Below, piece by piece: positions 39,954-46,692 of a stretch of 61,817 nt of DNA (its first letter is position 1; every line of letters starts with the position of its first letter). The position numbers were made by a program, and so were the translations under genes. This DNA comes from CAVVXX01 sp052389895 (GTDB lineage Bacteria; Pseudomonadota; Alphaproteobacteria; Micropepsales; Micropepsaceae), in assembly GCA_052389895.1 (NCBI GenBank), contig JBQTHM010000046.1, positions 1 to 61,817 of the forward strand, given 5' to 3'. Under the pieces are notes generated by a model. It had not been told where the DNA came from, did not search any database, and saw only the letters and a program-made list of their open reading frames with translations.

Positions 39954-40955
39954 CTACTTCCGCGGCGCTTTCTTTTCTTCCTGGGCATTATAGGCGGCGA
40001 CGATGCGGGTGACGAGGGGATGGCGCACCACGTCCGCCTCGGAAAACCGCGCAACGGCAACGCCTTCCACGCCGCTCAGGTATTGCATTGACTCTTCCAG
40101 CCCCTGCGGCCCCATGGGCAGATCGCTCTGGGAAGGATCGCCGGTCACCACCATGCGGGCGTCTTCGCCAAGACGGGTGAGAAACATTTTCATCTGCGAG
40201 GAAGTGCAATTTTGCGCTTCGTCGAGGATGACGAACGCGCGTGCGAGCGTGCGTCCGCGCATGAAGGCAAGCGGCGCCACTTCGATGACGCCCGTTTCCA
40301 TCAGGCGGACGCATTGCTCGCCCATGGTTTCGAACAGCGCGTCATAAAGGGGGCGCAAGTAGGGATCGATCTTTTCCCGGATGTCGCCGGGAAGAAATCC
40401 CAGCCTTTCGCCAGCTTCCAGCGCGGGGCGGGAAAGAATCAGCCGCTCGACGCGGCGCTCATAAAGAAGGTGTGCCCCCATCGCGGCGGCCAGATAGGTC
40501 TTGCCGGTGCCGGCCGGCCCAATGCCGAACACAAGCTCGTGCGTGCGCATGAGGTCGAGATAGGCCGATTGCGCGCGGGAGCGGGCCCGCGCCATGCGCG
40601 CGGACGCCGTCTTGATCGAGGATACGCCGAACTCCGGCACCAGCGCGTCGTTGCCCTGTGAGGCGAAGCGGATCTCCGCATCCACATCGGCAAGACCGAC
40701 TTCGTCGCCCGCCTGGAGCCGCGCATAAAGCGCGCGGAGCGCCGTAGCCACCTGCGTGCGCGCCCCGGGCTCGCCTTCGATAGCGATGAGATTGCCGCGG
40801 GTGGCGATGCGCACGCCGCATTGCTGCTCAAGGCGCACAAAGTTGCGGCCGTGCGCGCCCGCAAGCGCGGCCAAGAGGGCGTTTTCGGCGAATTCGAGCG
40901 TGACCTGGCCGTTGGTCCCGGCTTTGCGGGAGATTGTTCGCGTGCGCGACATCAA
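39954..40955 (-). CDS. PhoH-family ATPase
   Basis: A 333-residue P-loop protein. An N-terminal KH-like region (about 25-90) precedes the PhoH domain with Walker A GIGPAGTGKTYLAAAMGAHL (about 145-164), SRPALEAGERLGFLPGD (about 173-189), LDEAQNCTSSQMKMFLTRLG (Walker B, about 242-261) and VVTGDPSQSDLP. PhoH-family ATPases are linked to RNA metabolism and are genetically tied to YbeY. The start overlaps the miaB stop by four bases. Confidence 0.94.
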   Translation of the reverse strand: MMSRTRTISRKAGTNGQVTLEFAENALLAALAGAHGRNFVRLEQQCGVRIATRGNLIAIEGEPGARTQVATALRALYARLQAGDEVGLADVDAEIRFASQGNDALVPEFGVSSIKTASARMARARSRAQSAYLDLMRTHELVFGIGPAGTGKTYLAAAMGAHLLYERRVERLILSRPALEAGERLGFLPGDIREKIDPYLRPLYDALFETMGEQCVRLMETGVIEVAPLAFMRGRTLARAFVILDEAQNCTSSQMKMFLTRLGEDARMVVTGDPSQSDLPMGPQGLEESMQYLSGVEGVAVARFSEADVVRHPLVTRIVAAYNAQEEKKAPRK

Positions 40956-42328
40956 AGCGCTGCCACCAGATTGTTTGAGTCCGCGTGTTTTGGCGCGGAC
41001 GCAAAACGGCCCTTCAGGCTCTTGGGCAAGGCCGCCTCGATGCGCACGTCGCGAATTTCGCCAATGAAGTTCTCGGCGCCCTCCACATGCACGGGCTGAA
41101 GATAGGGGCTGCGGCCCACCGCCTGGCCCTGTTTGCGCCCGCGCGATTCAAACAGCACGGGAAGCACGTGGCCTTCGCTGGCCCGGTTGAACGCCTTTTG
41201 CTGCGCGTCCAGCCGCGACTGAAGCAGGGAAAGCCGTTCCTGTTTCGCCTGTTCCGGAACCTGGCGCATGCTTGCGGCGGGGGTTCCGGGACGCGCGCTG
41301 TACTTGAAAGAATAGGCCTGCGCGTATTCGACCTCGCGCACGAGGCTCAGCGTCGCCTCGAAATCGGCATCGGTTTCGCCGGGAAAGCCCACGATGAAAT
41401 CGCTGGACAAGGCGATGCCGGGCCTTGCCGCACGGATGCGCTCCACCAGCGTCAGGTAGTCCTGCGCCTTGTGCCCGCGATTCATCGCTTCGAGCACGCG
41501 GTCCGAACCCGACTGGATAGGCAGGTGCAGATTGGGCATCAGCTTTGGCTCGCCGGCATGGGCGGAGATGAGATCATCGTTCATATCACGGGGATGGCTG
41601 GTAGTGTAGCGGATGCGCTCGAGCCCATCGATCCCGGCAAGGCGGCGGATGAGTTTTCCCAAGGTCCACGAATTTCCATCCGGCCCAACGCCCCGATAGG
41701 CATTGACGTTCTGGCCGAGAAGCGTGATTTCGCGCGCGCCAAGCGACACCAGACGCTGGGCCTCGCACTCGATTTCCCGCACCGGGCGCGAATATTCCGC
41801 ACCGCGCGTGTAGGGAACGACACAAAAAGCGCAGAACTTGTCGCAACCTTCCTGCACCGTGAGAAAAGCGGTGACGCCGGACGCCGCCGATTCTTCCGGC
41901 AAGGAATCGAACTTGTCCTGCGCCGGGAAATCCGTCTCCAGCGCATGGCCAAGGCCGCGCGCCACGCGCGCGATCATTTCGGGAAGGCGGTGATAGGATT
42001 GCGGGCCGACCACAATGTCCACCGCCGGCTGGCGCGCGATCATTTCGGCGCCCTCGGCCTGCGCAACGCAGCCCGCCACCGCAATCAGCATGCGGCCGCC
42101 GGCATCTTCCTTGCGCGCTTTCAACTTTTTCAACCGGCCCAGTTCGGAATAAACCTTCTCGGCAGCCTTTTCGCGAATATGACAGGTGTTGAGAATGACC
42201 ATGTCCGCGTCCGCGGCCCCGTCCGCCGCCGCGAAGCCTAGCGGCGCCAGCAGATCCGCCATGCGGGCGGAATCGTAGACGTTCATCTGGCACCCATAGG
42301 TCTTGATGTAGAGCTTCTTCATCGGCAT
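40952..42328 (-). CDS. miaB: tRNA-2-methylthio-N6-dimethylallyladenosine synthase MiaB
   Basis: MiaB is a radical-SAM methylthiotransferase acting at A37 of tRNAs that read UNN codons. The 458-residue protein has the UPF0004 domain (YIKTYGCQMNVYDSARM; NTCHIREKA), the radical-SAM cluster CDKFCAFCVVPYTRG (about 160-174), and a C-terminal TRAM domain (VLFESRGRKQGQAVGRSPYL). The two Fe-S clusters link it to the Nfu carrier in the same run. A second ATG two codons on is an equally good start. Confidence 0.96.
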   Translation of the reverse strand: MPMKKLYIKTYGCQMNVYDSARMADLLAPLGFAAADGAADADMVILNTCHIREKAAEKVYSELGRLKKLKARKEDAGGRMLIAVAGCVAQAEGAEMIARQPAVDIVVGPQSYHRLPEMIARVARGLGHALETDFPAQDKFDSLPEESAASGVTAFLTVQEGCDKFCAFCVVPYTRGAEYSRPVREIECEAQRLVSLGAREITLLGQNVNAYRGVGPDGNSWTLGKLIRRLAGIDGLERIRYTTSHPRDMNDDLISAHAGEPKLMPNLHLPIQSGSDRVLEAMNRGHKAQDYLTLVERIRAARPGIALSSDFIVGFPGETDADFEATLSLVREVEYAQAYSFKYSARPGTPAASMRQVPEQAKQERLSLLQSRLDAQQKAFNRASEGHVLPVLFESRGRKQGQAVGRSPYLQPVHVEGAENFIGEIRDVRIEAALPKSLKGRFASAPKHADSNNLVAAL

Positions 42329-42377
42329 AGCGCGGATCCGCGCGCGTTATGGGCAAAGCACGAGGTGAATACAAGTT

Positions 42378-43244
42378 TCACGCCGCTTCCTCTTTTTCTT
42401 CTTCGGCCAAGGCCGCTTCCAGCTCCTCGTCGCGGTGCGCGGGGCCTGCGAGATGCGCCCCCGATAGCGCACGCGCCAACCCTGCGCGCACCGCGGCTTC
42501 GGCAAGCGCGGCGAGCTCCTTGCGCCCGCCCGCTTCGTCAATGGTCAGCGGCGGGTGAAACTCGACCACCACATCCACCGGGCCAAGCTCGAAGGCGTCC
42601 CACAAATGGGGCACCAGCTCCATATCGCCATACCAGGCGAAGAAGGGGCGATTCTCGCGTCCCATGGGAATGCCGTGCAATCCGACATAGGCGATGGACA
42701 CGGGCTGCACCGGCGCATGGCGCACGCCTTTGTCGTCCTCGGAAAGGGAAAGTTCGGCCGCCGAGAGCAGCGCGCTCTTGAAGCCGAGCACGCGGTTGCC
42801 GTCGTTCGACGTGCCTTCCGGGAAAATCACCAGCGCATCGCCGGCGACAAGCCGGTCGCGAATCTGATCGCGGTCGTGCACCGCCTTGGCGCGCTCACCG
42901 CGATGGATGAAAACCGTGCGCTGCAACTTCGCCAGCAGCCCGAAGAAGGGCCAATCCGCGATCTCGCCCTTGGCGACATAGGAAATACGCGCTACCGCCG
43001 AAAGCACCGGGATATCGAGCCAGCCGGTGTGATTGGCGGCAAGGAGCACGCCCCTGTCCTGCACCGGTTCGCCCAAGACGGTGATGCGCACGCCTATCAG
43101 CCGGCAGACCATGCGGTGATAATGATGCGGAACGCTGCGCTTCCAGGGCAGGTTGAATTTCAGCGCCAGCCACTGCACCGGGATGCAGAGCACAGTGAGC
43201 AGGCAAAACGCGACGATAATTCCGCCTGCGCGCAATGTTCCCAT
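42378..43244 (-). CDS. plsC: 1-acyl-sn-glycerol-3-phosphate acyltransferase
   Basis: A 288-residue PlsC-type enzyme making phosphatidic acid. An N-terminal membrane helix (GGIIVAFCLLTVLCIPVQWL) is followed by the NHTGWLDIP motif (NHxxxxD form, about 72), FVSRGE-like FIHRGERAKAVHD, and FPEGTSNDG (about 140). The C-terminal tail is acidic (DEELEAALAEEEKEE). It lies three bases from fur and 49 bp from miaB in the same leftward run. Confidence 0.93.
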   Translation of the reverse strand: MGTLRAGGIIVAFCLLTVLCIPVQWLALKFNLPWKRSVPHHYHRMVCRLIGVRITVLGEPVQDRGVLLAANHTGWLDIPVLSAVARISYVAKGEIADWPFFGLLAKLQRTVFIHRGERAKAVHDRDQIRDRLVAGDALVIFPEGTSNDGNRVLGFKSALLSAAELSLSEDDKGVRHAPVQPVSIAYVGLHGIPMGRENRPFFAWYGDMELVPHLWDAFELGPVDVVVEFHPPLTIDEAGGRKELAALAEAAVRAGLARALSGAHLAGPAHRDEELEAALAEEEKEEAA

Positions 43245-43247
43245 GGA

Positions 43248-43673
43248 TCAGCTCGCGCGCCGCGCCGATTTCTTGCCCTTGGGCACGCCATATAGCTCGA
43301 GCCGGTGATCCACCAGGTCGAACCCCATCTCGTCGGCGATGCGGCGCTGGATGCGCTCGATTTCCTCGTTGCGGAATTCGAAGACTTGCCCCGAAGAGAT
43401 ATCGATCAGGTGATCGTGGTGCTCCTTCGTCTCTTCATAACGCGAAGGGCTGTCGCGGAAATCGCGGCGCTCGAGAATGCCCGCCTCTTCGAAGAGCTTT
43501 ACCGTGCGGTACACCGTGGCGATCGAGATTTTAGGATCAATGGAAGCGGCACGCCGGTGCAATTCCTCGGCGTCCGGGTGGTCATGGGCGTCGGCTACGA
43601 CGCGCGCGATCACGCGGCGCTGGTCCGTCATGCGCAGGCCCTTATCCATGCAGGCTTTTTCGATCTTGTTCAC
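43248..43673 (-). CDS. fur: Fur-family metal-responsive regulator
   Basis: A 141-residue repressor. The winged helix is GLRMTDQRRVIARVVADA and ISIATVYRTVKLFEEAGIL; EETKEHHDHLIDISSGQVFEF carries the regulatory metal ligands. The C-terminal CxxC structural zinc motif is absent, as in the alphaproteobacterial Fur/Mur and Irr groups, so the effector could be iron, manganese or haem. Position next to plsC and miaB is the place usually occupied by the fur/mur gene. A palindrome overlaps its likely -10 box. Confidence 0.9.
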   Translation of the reverse strand: MNKIEKACMDKGLRMTDQRRVIARVVADAHDHPDAEELHRRAASIDPKISIATVYRTVKLFEEAGILERRDFRDSPSRYEETKEHHDHLIDISSGQVFEFRNEEIERIQRRIADEMGFDLVDHRLELYGVPKGKKSARRAS

Positions 43674-43711
43674 GAGGGGCTCCCTGGGGACTGGTCCCGC
43701 TCCTTCTTTTG

Positions 43712-43722
43712 TAATGATTATA
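43712..43722 (-). promoter_or_regulatory. Likely fur promoter -10 box with overlapping palindrome
   Basis: On the minus strand TATAAT (43722-43717) is a perfect -10 box about 45 bp before the fur start. TAAT-G-ATTA (43712-43720) overlaps it and could be a Fur half-site for autoregulation. The -35 region is weak. Confidence 0.45.
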
Positions 43723-43753
43723 AACAGCTAGGCGGCCCAGAACCACGGCTTTC

Positions 43754-44209
43754 TCAAGGCAAAGGCAAGGCCGCATGCAAGGTTAGCGCATCCGCATCTG
43801 CCCCGTCCAAATGCGCATAGTAGCCCCGCCGCAGTCCCGCTTCGCTGAACCCCAGCGAGGCATAGAGAGAGCGCGCGGGTGCATTTCCCGCCGAGACTTC
43901 CAGGAAAATGTTTTTTGCCCCTCTCGCATGCGCGTTTGCGGCGGCGCGCTGCACGAGCAGGCGCGCAAGCCCTTTCCGGCGGGCCCGGGACAATGTGGCG
44001 AGCGTGAGGATTTCCGTTTCGTCGGCCGCAATGCGCGCGAGCACGAGGCTTTGCCAATCGCGATCGCCGGCGAGAAAAGCGAAGACCGCCCTGTCACTGA
44101 GGAATTTCTGGAACGCCGTGCGATCCCATTTTTCTGCGAAACATGCGCCATGAATCCGGGCGAGCAGGGAAGCATCCGAGATTTTTGCCGTCCGGATGTT
44201 GCTCCTCAT
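43754..44209 (-). CDS. rimI: Ribosomal protein S18-alanine N-acetyltransferase RimI-like
   Basis: A 151-residue GNAT enzyme. HGACFAEKWDRTAFQKFL (about 19-36), AADETEILTLATLSRARRKG with the acetyl-CoA loop RRKGLARLL, and NIFLEVSAGNAPARSLYASLGF (about 102-123) are the RimI signatures. RimI acetylates the N-terminus of ribosomal protein S18 in E. coli. It overlaps the tsaB stop by four bases (ATGA), the usual tsaB-rimI pairing. Confidence 0.92.
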   Translation of the reverse strand: MRSNIRTAKISDASLLARIHGACFAEKWDRTAFQKFLSDRAVFAFLAGDRDWQSLVLARIAADETEILTLATLSRARRKGLARLLVQRAAANAHARGAKNIFLEVSAGNAPARSLYASLGFSEAGLRRGYYAHLDGADADALTLHAALPLP

Positions 44210-44877
44210 GGCGCGACGGAGGGTTTGGCATCCGGCGGGCGCAAGTAGAGCGGCGCGGGCGCGTGCCGCGGTTCCGGCTCTCGTTCGGCGAGTTCTGCCA
44301 CGAAGACGGCGTCGGGCTGGCGGACCATGGAATCGCGCGTCTTTAGCCCTCGCGCAGCAAGCAGCGGGGCAAAGATTTGGCTGGCCGTTCCGGCAAGCGC
44401 CACTTCGGCGGTTTGCGGAATTTGGCTTGCCACGCGCATCGCCGCCTCGCCAATGGCGAGCAACATCGGTTCGCCGCGAAGCCCCGCGCGCCCGCGCAAG
44501 GAAAAATAGATTTCGCCTCTGCGGGCGTCCGCGCAAGAGACGGCGAAGATTGCACCCGTGCGTTCAAGCGCTTCCTCGGCCATGACGTCGAGCGTGGTCA
44601 CGCCTGCCAGCGGGCGCTTTAGCGTGAGCGCAAGGCCGCGCATGAACGCGATTCCGACGCGCTGGCCGGTGAAGGTGCCCGGCCCGGTCGTGACACCGAG
44701 CCGGTCGAGCATGCGGAAGTCCAGAGCCGCGTCCCGCATAACGCGCTCGACCATGGGGGCAAGCGCCTCCGCATGGCCGCGCGCCATCAGCTCAAAGGCG
44801 CGCGCGCGGATTTTGCCTCCATCGAGCACGGCCACGGAACAGGCGCCCAGCGCGGTGTCGGCGGCAAGGATTTTCAT
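44206..44877 (-). CDS. tsaB: tRNA threonylcarbamoyladenosine biosynthesis protein TsaB
   Basis: TsaB partners TsaD in making t6A37 on ANN-decoding tRNAs. The 223-residue ASKHA-fold protein has MKILAADTALGACSVAVLDG at the start, HAEALAPMVERVM (about 35-47), LGVTTGPGTFTGQRVGIAFM (about 60-79) and GVTTLDVMA. The ATG at 44877 is preferred to a TTG two codons earlier. It overlaps rimI and follows the nitroreductase gene by 20 bp. Confidence 0.94.
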   Translation of the reverse strand: MKILAADTALGACSVAVLDGGKIRARAFELMARGHAEALAPMVERVMRDAALDFRMLDRLGVTTGPGTFTGQRVGIAFMRGLALTLKRPLAGVTTLDVMAEEALERTGAIFAVSCADARRGEIYFSLRGRAGLRGEPMLLAIGEAAMRVASQIPQTAEVALAGTASQIFAPLLAARGLKTRDSMVRQPDAVFVAELAEREPEPRHAPAPLYLRPPDAKPSVAP

Positions 44878-44897
44878 GCGCAAAGCTTCGCATGAAA

Positions 44898-45488
44898 TCA
44901 GAGGATCTTGCAGGCCTCGTCGAAGGCGAGCCGCGGCAGACGGTCGAGAACGCCGCCGGGATCGCCGTAGCCGACGCCGCAGAGGAAATTGGACTTAACC
45001 GTACCGCCGGGGAAGAATTCGCGGTCCACTCCGGCGTTGTCGAAACCCGACATCGGCCCGCAGTCGAGACCGATGGCGCGCGCAGCCAGCATGAAATACG
45101 CCCCCTGCAGTGAGGCGTTTCGAAAAGCAGTCACCTCCGCCTTCTTCGGCTCCTTGTACCAGCCAGGTGCTTCGGGATTGTGCGGAAACGTCTTGTGAAG
45201 GTTGCGCGCAAATTCGAGATCGTAGGCAAGGATGGCGACGGCCGGCGCCGTCATGGTCTTTTCGATATTGCCGGGATCGAGATGAGGCCTGAGGCGTTCC
45301 TTAGCCTCTTGCGACATCAGAAAAACGATTCGGCAGGGCTGGGTGTTTGCCGTGGTCGGACCCCAGCGCATGAGATCGTAGACCGCCATCAGTATCTGCG
45401 GCGTGACGGGCTTTTTCTGCCACTTGTTCTGCGAGCGCGCCTTGCGGAAGAGAATGTCGAGCGCTTCGTCGTTGATCGCGTGTGTCAT
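44898..45488 (-). CDS. Nitroreductase-family protein, malonic semialdehyde reductase (RutE) type
   Basis: A 196-residue flavin-dependent reductase. LFRKARSQNKWQKKPVTPQI (about 13-32), DLMRWGPTTANTQPCRIVFL (about 38-57) and FRNASLQGAYFMLAARAIGLDCGPMSGFD (split, about 121-149) match the RutE/HadB group, which reduces malonic semialdehyde to 3-hydroxypropionate. General nitroreductase activity is also possible. The ATG at 45488 is used; a longer open frame upstream is not conserved. Confidence 0.9.
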   Translation of the reverse strand: MTHAINDEALDILFRKARSQNKWQKKPVTPQILMAVYDLMRWGPTTANTQPCRIVFLMSQEAKERLRPHLDPGNIEKTMTAPAVAILAYDLEFARNLHKTFPHNPEAPGWYKEPKKAEVTAFRNASLQGAYFMLAARAIGLDCGPMSGFDNAGVDREFFPGGTVKSNFLCGVGYGDPGGVLDRLPRLAFDEACKIL

Positions 45489-45565
45489 GGCCGGCCTCCC
45501 GACGCCGAATCGAGCGTGCATGTTGCCACGCCCGCCACGGCAATGGGCGGGGGCCAGATACGGTT

Positions 45566-46126
45566 TCACACCGCTTCGACGGAACTGACCTCGGGGATGT
45601 AGTGGCGCAGCATGTTCTCGATGCCGTGGCGGAGCGTCACAACCGAAGAGGGGCAACCGGCACACGAGCCGCGCAGGTGCAGATACACCGTGCCCGAGCC
45701 GCAATCGAAGCCCTTGAAAATGATATCGCCGCCGTCGTTGGCGACGGCGGGCCGCACGCGCGTGTCCAAGAGTTCCTTGATCTGCGCCACGATTTCCGCC
45801 GTCTCGCCCTCGTAGACGGGCTCGGCTTCCGATTTTTCGGCCGCCGCGAAGAGCGGCAGCCCGCGGGTGAAATGCTCCATGATGGCGGCAAGAATGGCGG
45901 GCTTGAGATGCCTCCACTCGCCTTCCTTCTTGGTTACCGAAATAAAGTCGGAGCCGAAGAAGACGCGGCCCACTTCCGGAATGGAAAACAGCGCCAAAGC
46001 CAGCGGCGAACGCCGGGCGCTTTCCACATCCGCGAAATCGGCGACGGGATCCGCTCCCACAACCGCACGGCCCGGCAGGAACTTAAGCGTCGCCGGATTG
46101 GGCGTCGTTTCGGTCTGTATAAACAT
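45566..46126 (-). CDS. Nfu-type iron-sulfur cluster carrier
   Basis: A 186-residue Fe-S scaffold. The N-terminal Nfu_N domain opens MFIQTETTPNPATLKFLPGR and the C-terminal NifU domain has NDGGDIIFKGFDCGSGTVYL and the cluster ligands C155-C158 (RGSCAGCPSS). Nfu proteins deliver [4Fe-4S] clusters to enzymes such as MiaB, encoded downstream in the same run. The ATG at 46126 is chosen because homologues start MFIQTExTPN. Confidence 0.95.
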   Translation of the reverse strand: MFIQTETTPNPATLKFLPGRAVVGADPVADFADVESARRSPLALALFSIPEVGRVFFGSDFISVTKKEGEWRHLKPAILAAIMEHFTRGLPLFAAAEKSEAEPVYEGETAEIVAQIKELLDTRVRPAVANDGGDIIFKGFDCGSGTVYLHLRGSCAGCPSSVVTLRHGIENMLRHYIPEVSSVEAV

Positions 46127-46161
46127 AACAATAATGTAGACCTGCACGCGCCCCGCGCAAG

Positions 46162-46653
46162 TCAGGCAAGCGCGTCGACCTGCTCGTCGGTCAGATTGCC
46201 GGGAACGATGGTAACCGGAATGGGATAGGCGTTCACTTGGGCAATGAGCGAAACCAGAGGGCCCGGGCCCTCATTGGACAGCCCGGCACCCAACACGAGA
46301 ATGGAAATAGCCGCATCTTCCTTGATCAGATTCACGACCTCCTCCGCCACGCGGCCCTCGCGCACGACAAGTTCCGGCATTATTCCGGCCAGATCGTTCA
46401 CCATCTTTGCGGCTTCATGCAGAAGCCGTTCCGCCTCCTGGTGCGCTTCTTCGCGCATGACGCGTTCGACCCCGGCCCATTGTTGAAAGTCGGCCGGGCT
46501 CGCGACGCAAAGAAGGGTCACCAGGCCGCCCGTATGCGCCGCGCGGCGGGCAGCGAAGCGGAGCGCAATTTTCCCTTCGGGCGATTTGTCCACGACCACG
46601 AGGAACTTGCGGCGAACGGGTGTCTTTTTCGCTCTCGCGGATTTGGCGCTCAT
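46162..46653 (-). CDS. Universal stress protein family protein
   Basis: A 163-residue UspA-fold protein. KFLVVVDKSPEGKIALRFAA (about 17-36) is the first strand and helix, ELVVREGRVAEEVVNLIKED the middle, and LVLGAGLSNEGPGPLVSLIA (about 118-137) replaces the ATP-binding GSxGxxG pattern only loosely, so nucleotide binding is doubtful. A basic N-terminus (SAKSARAKKTPVRRK) precedes the domain. It lies between mutS and nfu. Confidence 0.88.
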   Translation of the reverse strand: MSAKSARAKKTPVRRKFLVVVDKSPEGKIALRFAARRAAHTGGLVTLLCVASPADFQQWAGVERVMREEAHQEAERLLHEAAKMVNDLAGIMPELVVREGRVAEEVVNLIKEDAAISILVLGAGLSNEGPGPLVSLIAQVNAYPIPVTIVPGNLTDEQVDALA

Positions 46654-46692
46654 GGCCCGATCATCCTTTGGCCGGTAAACTTGGGCAAGTAA

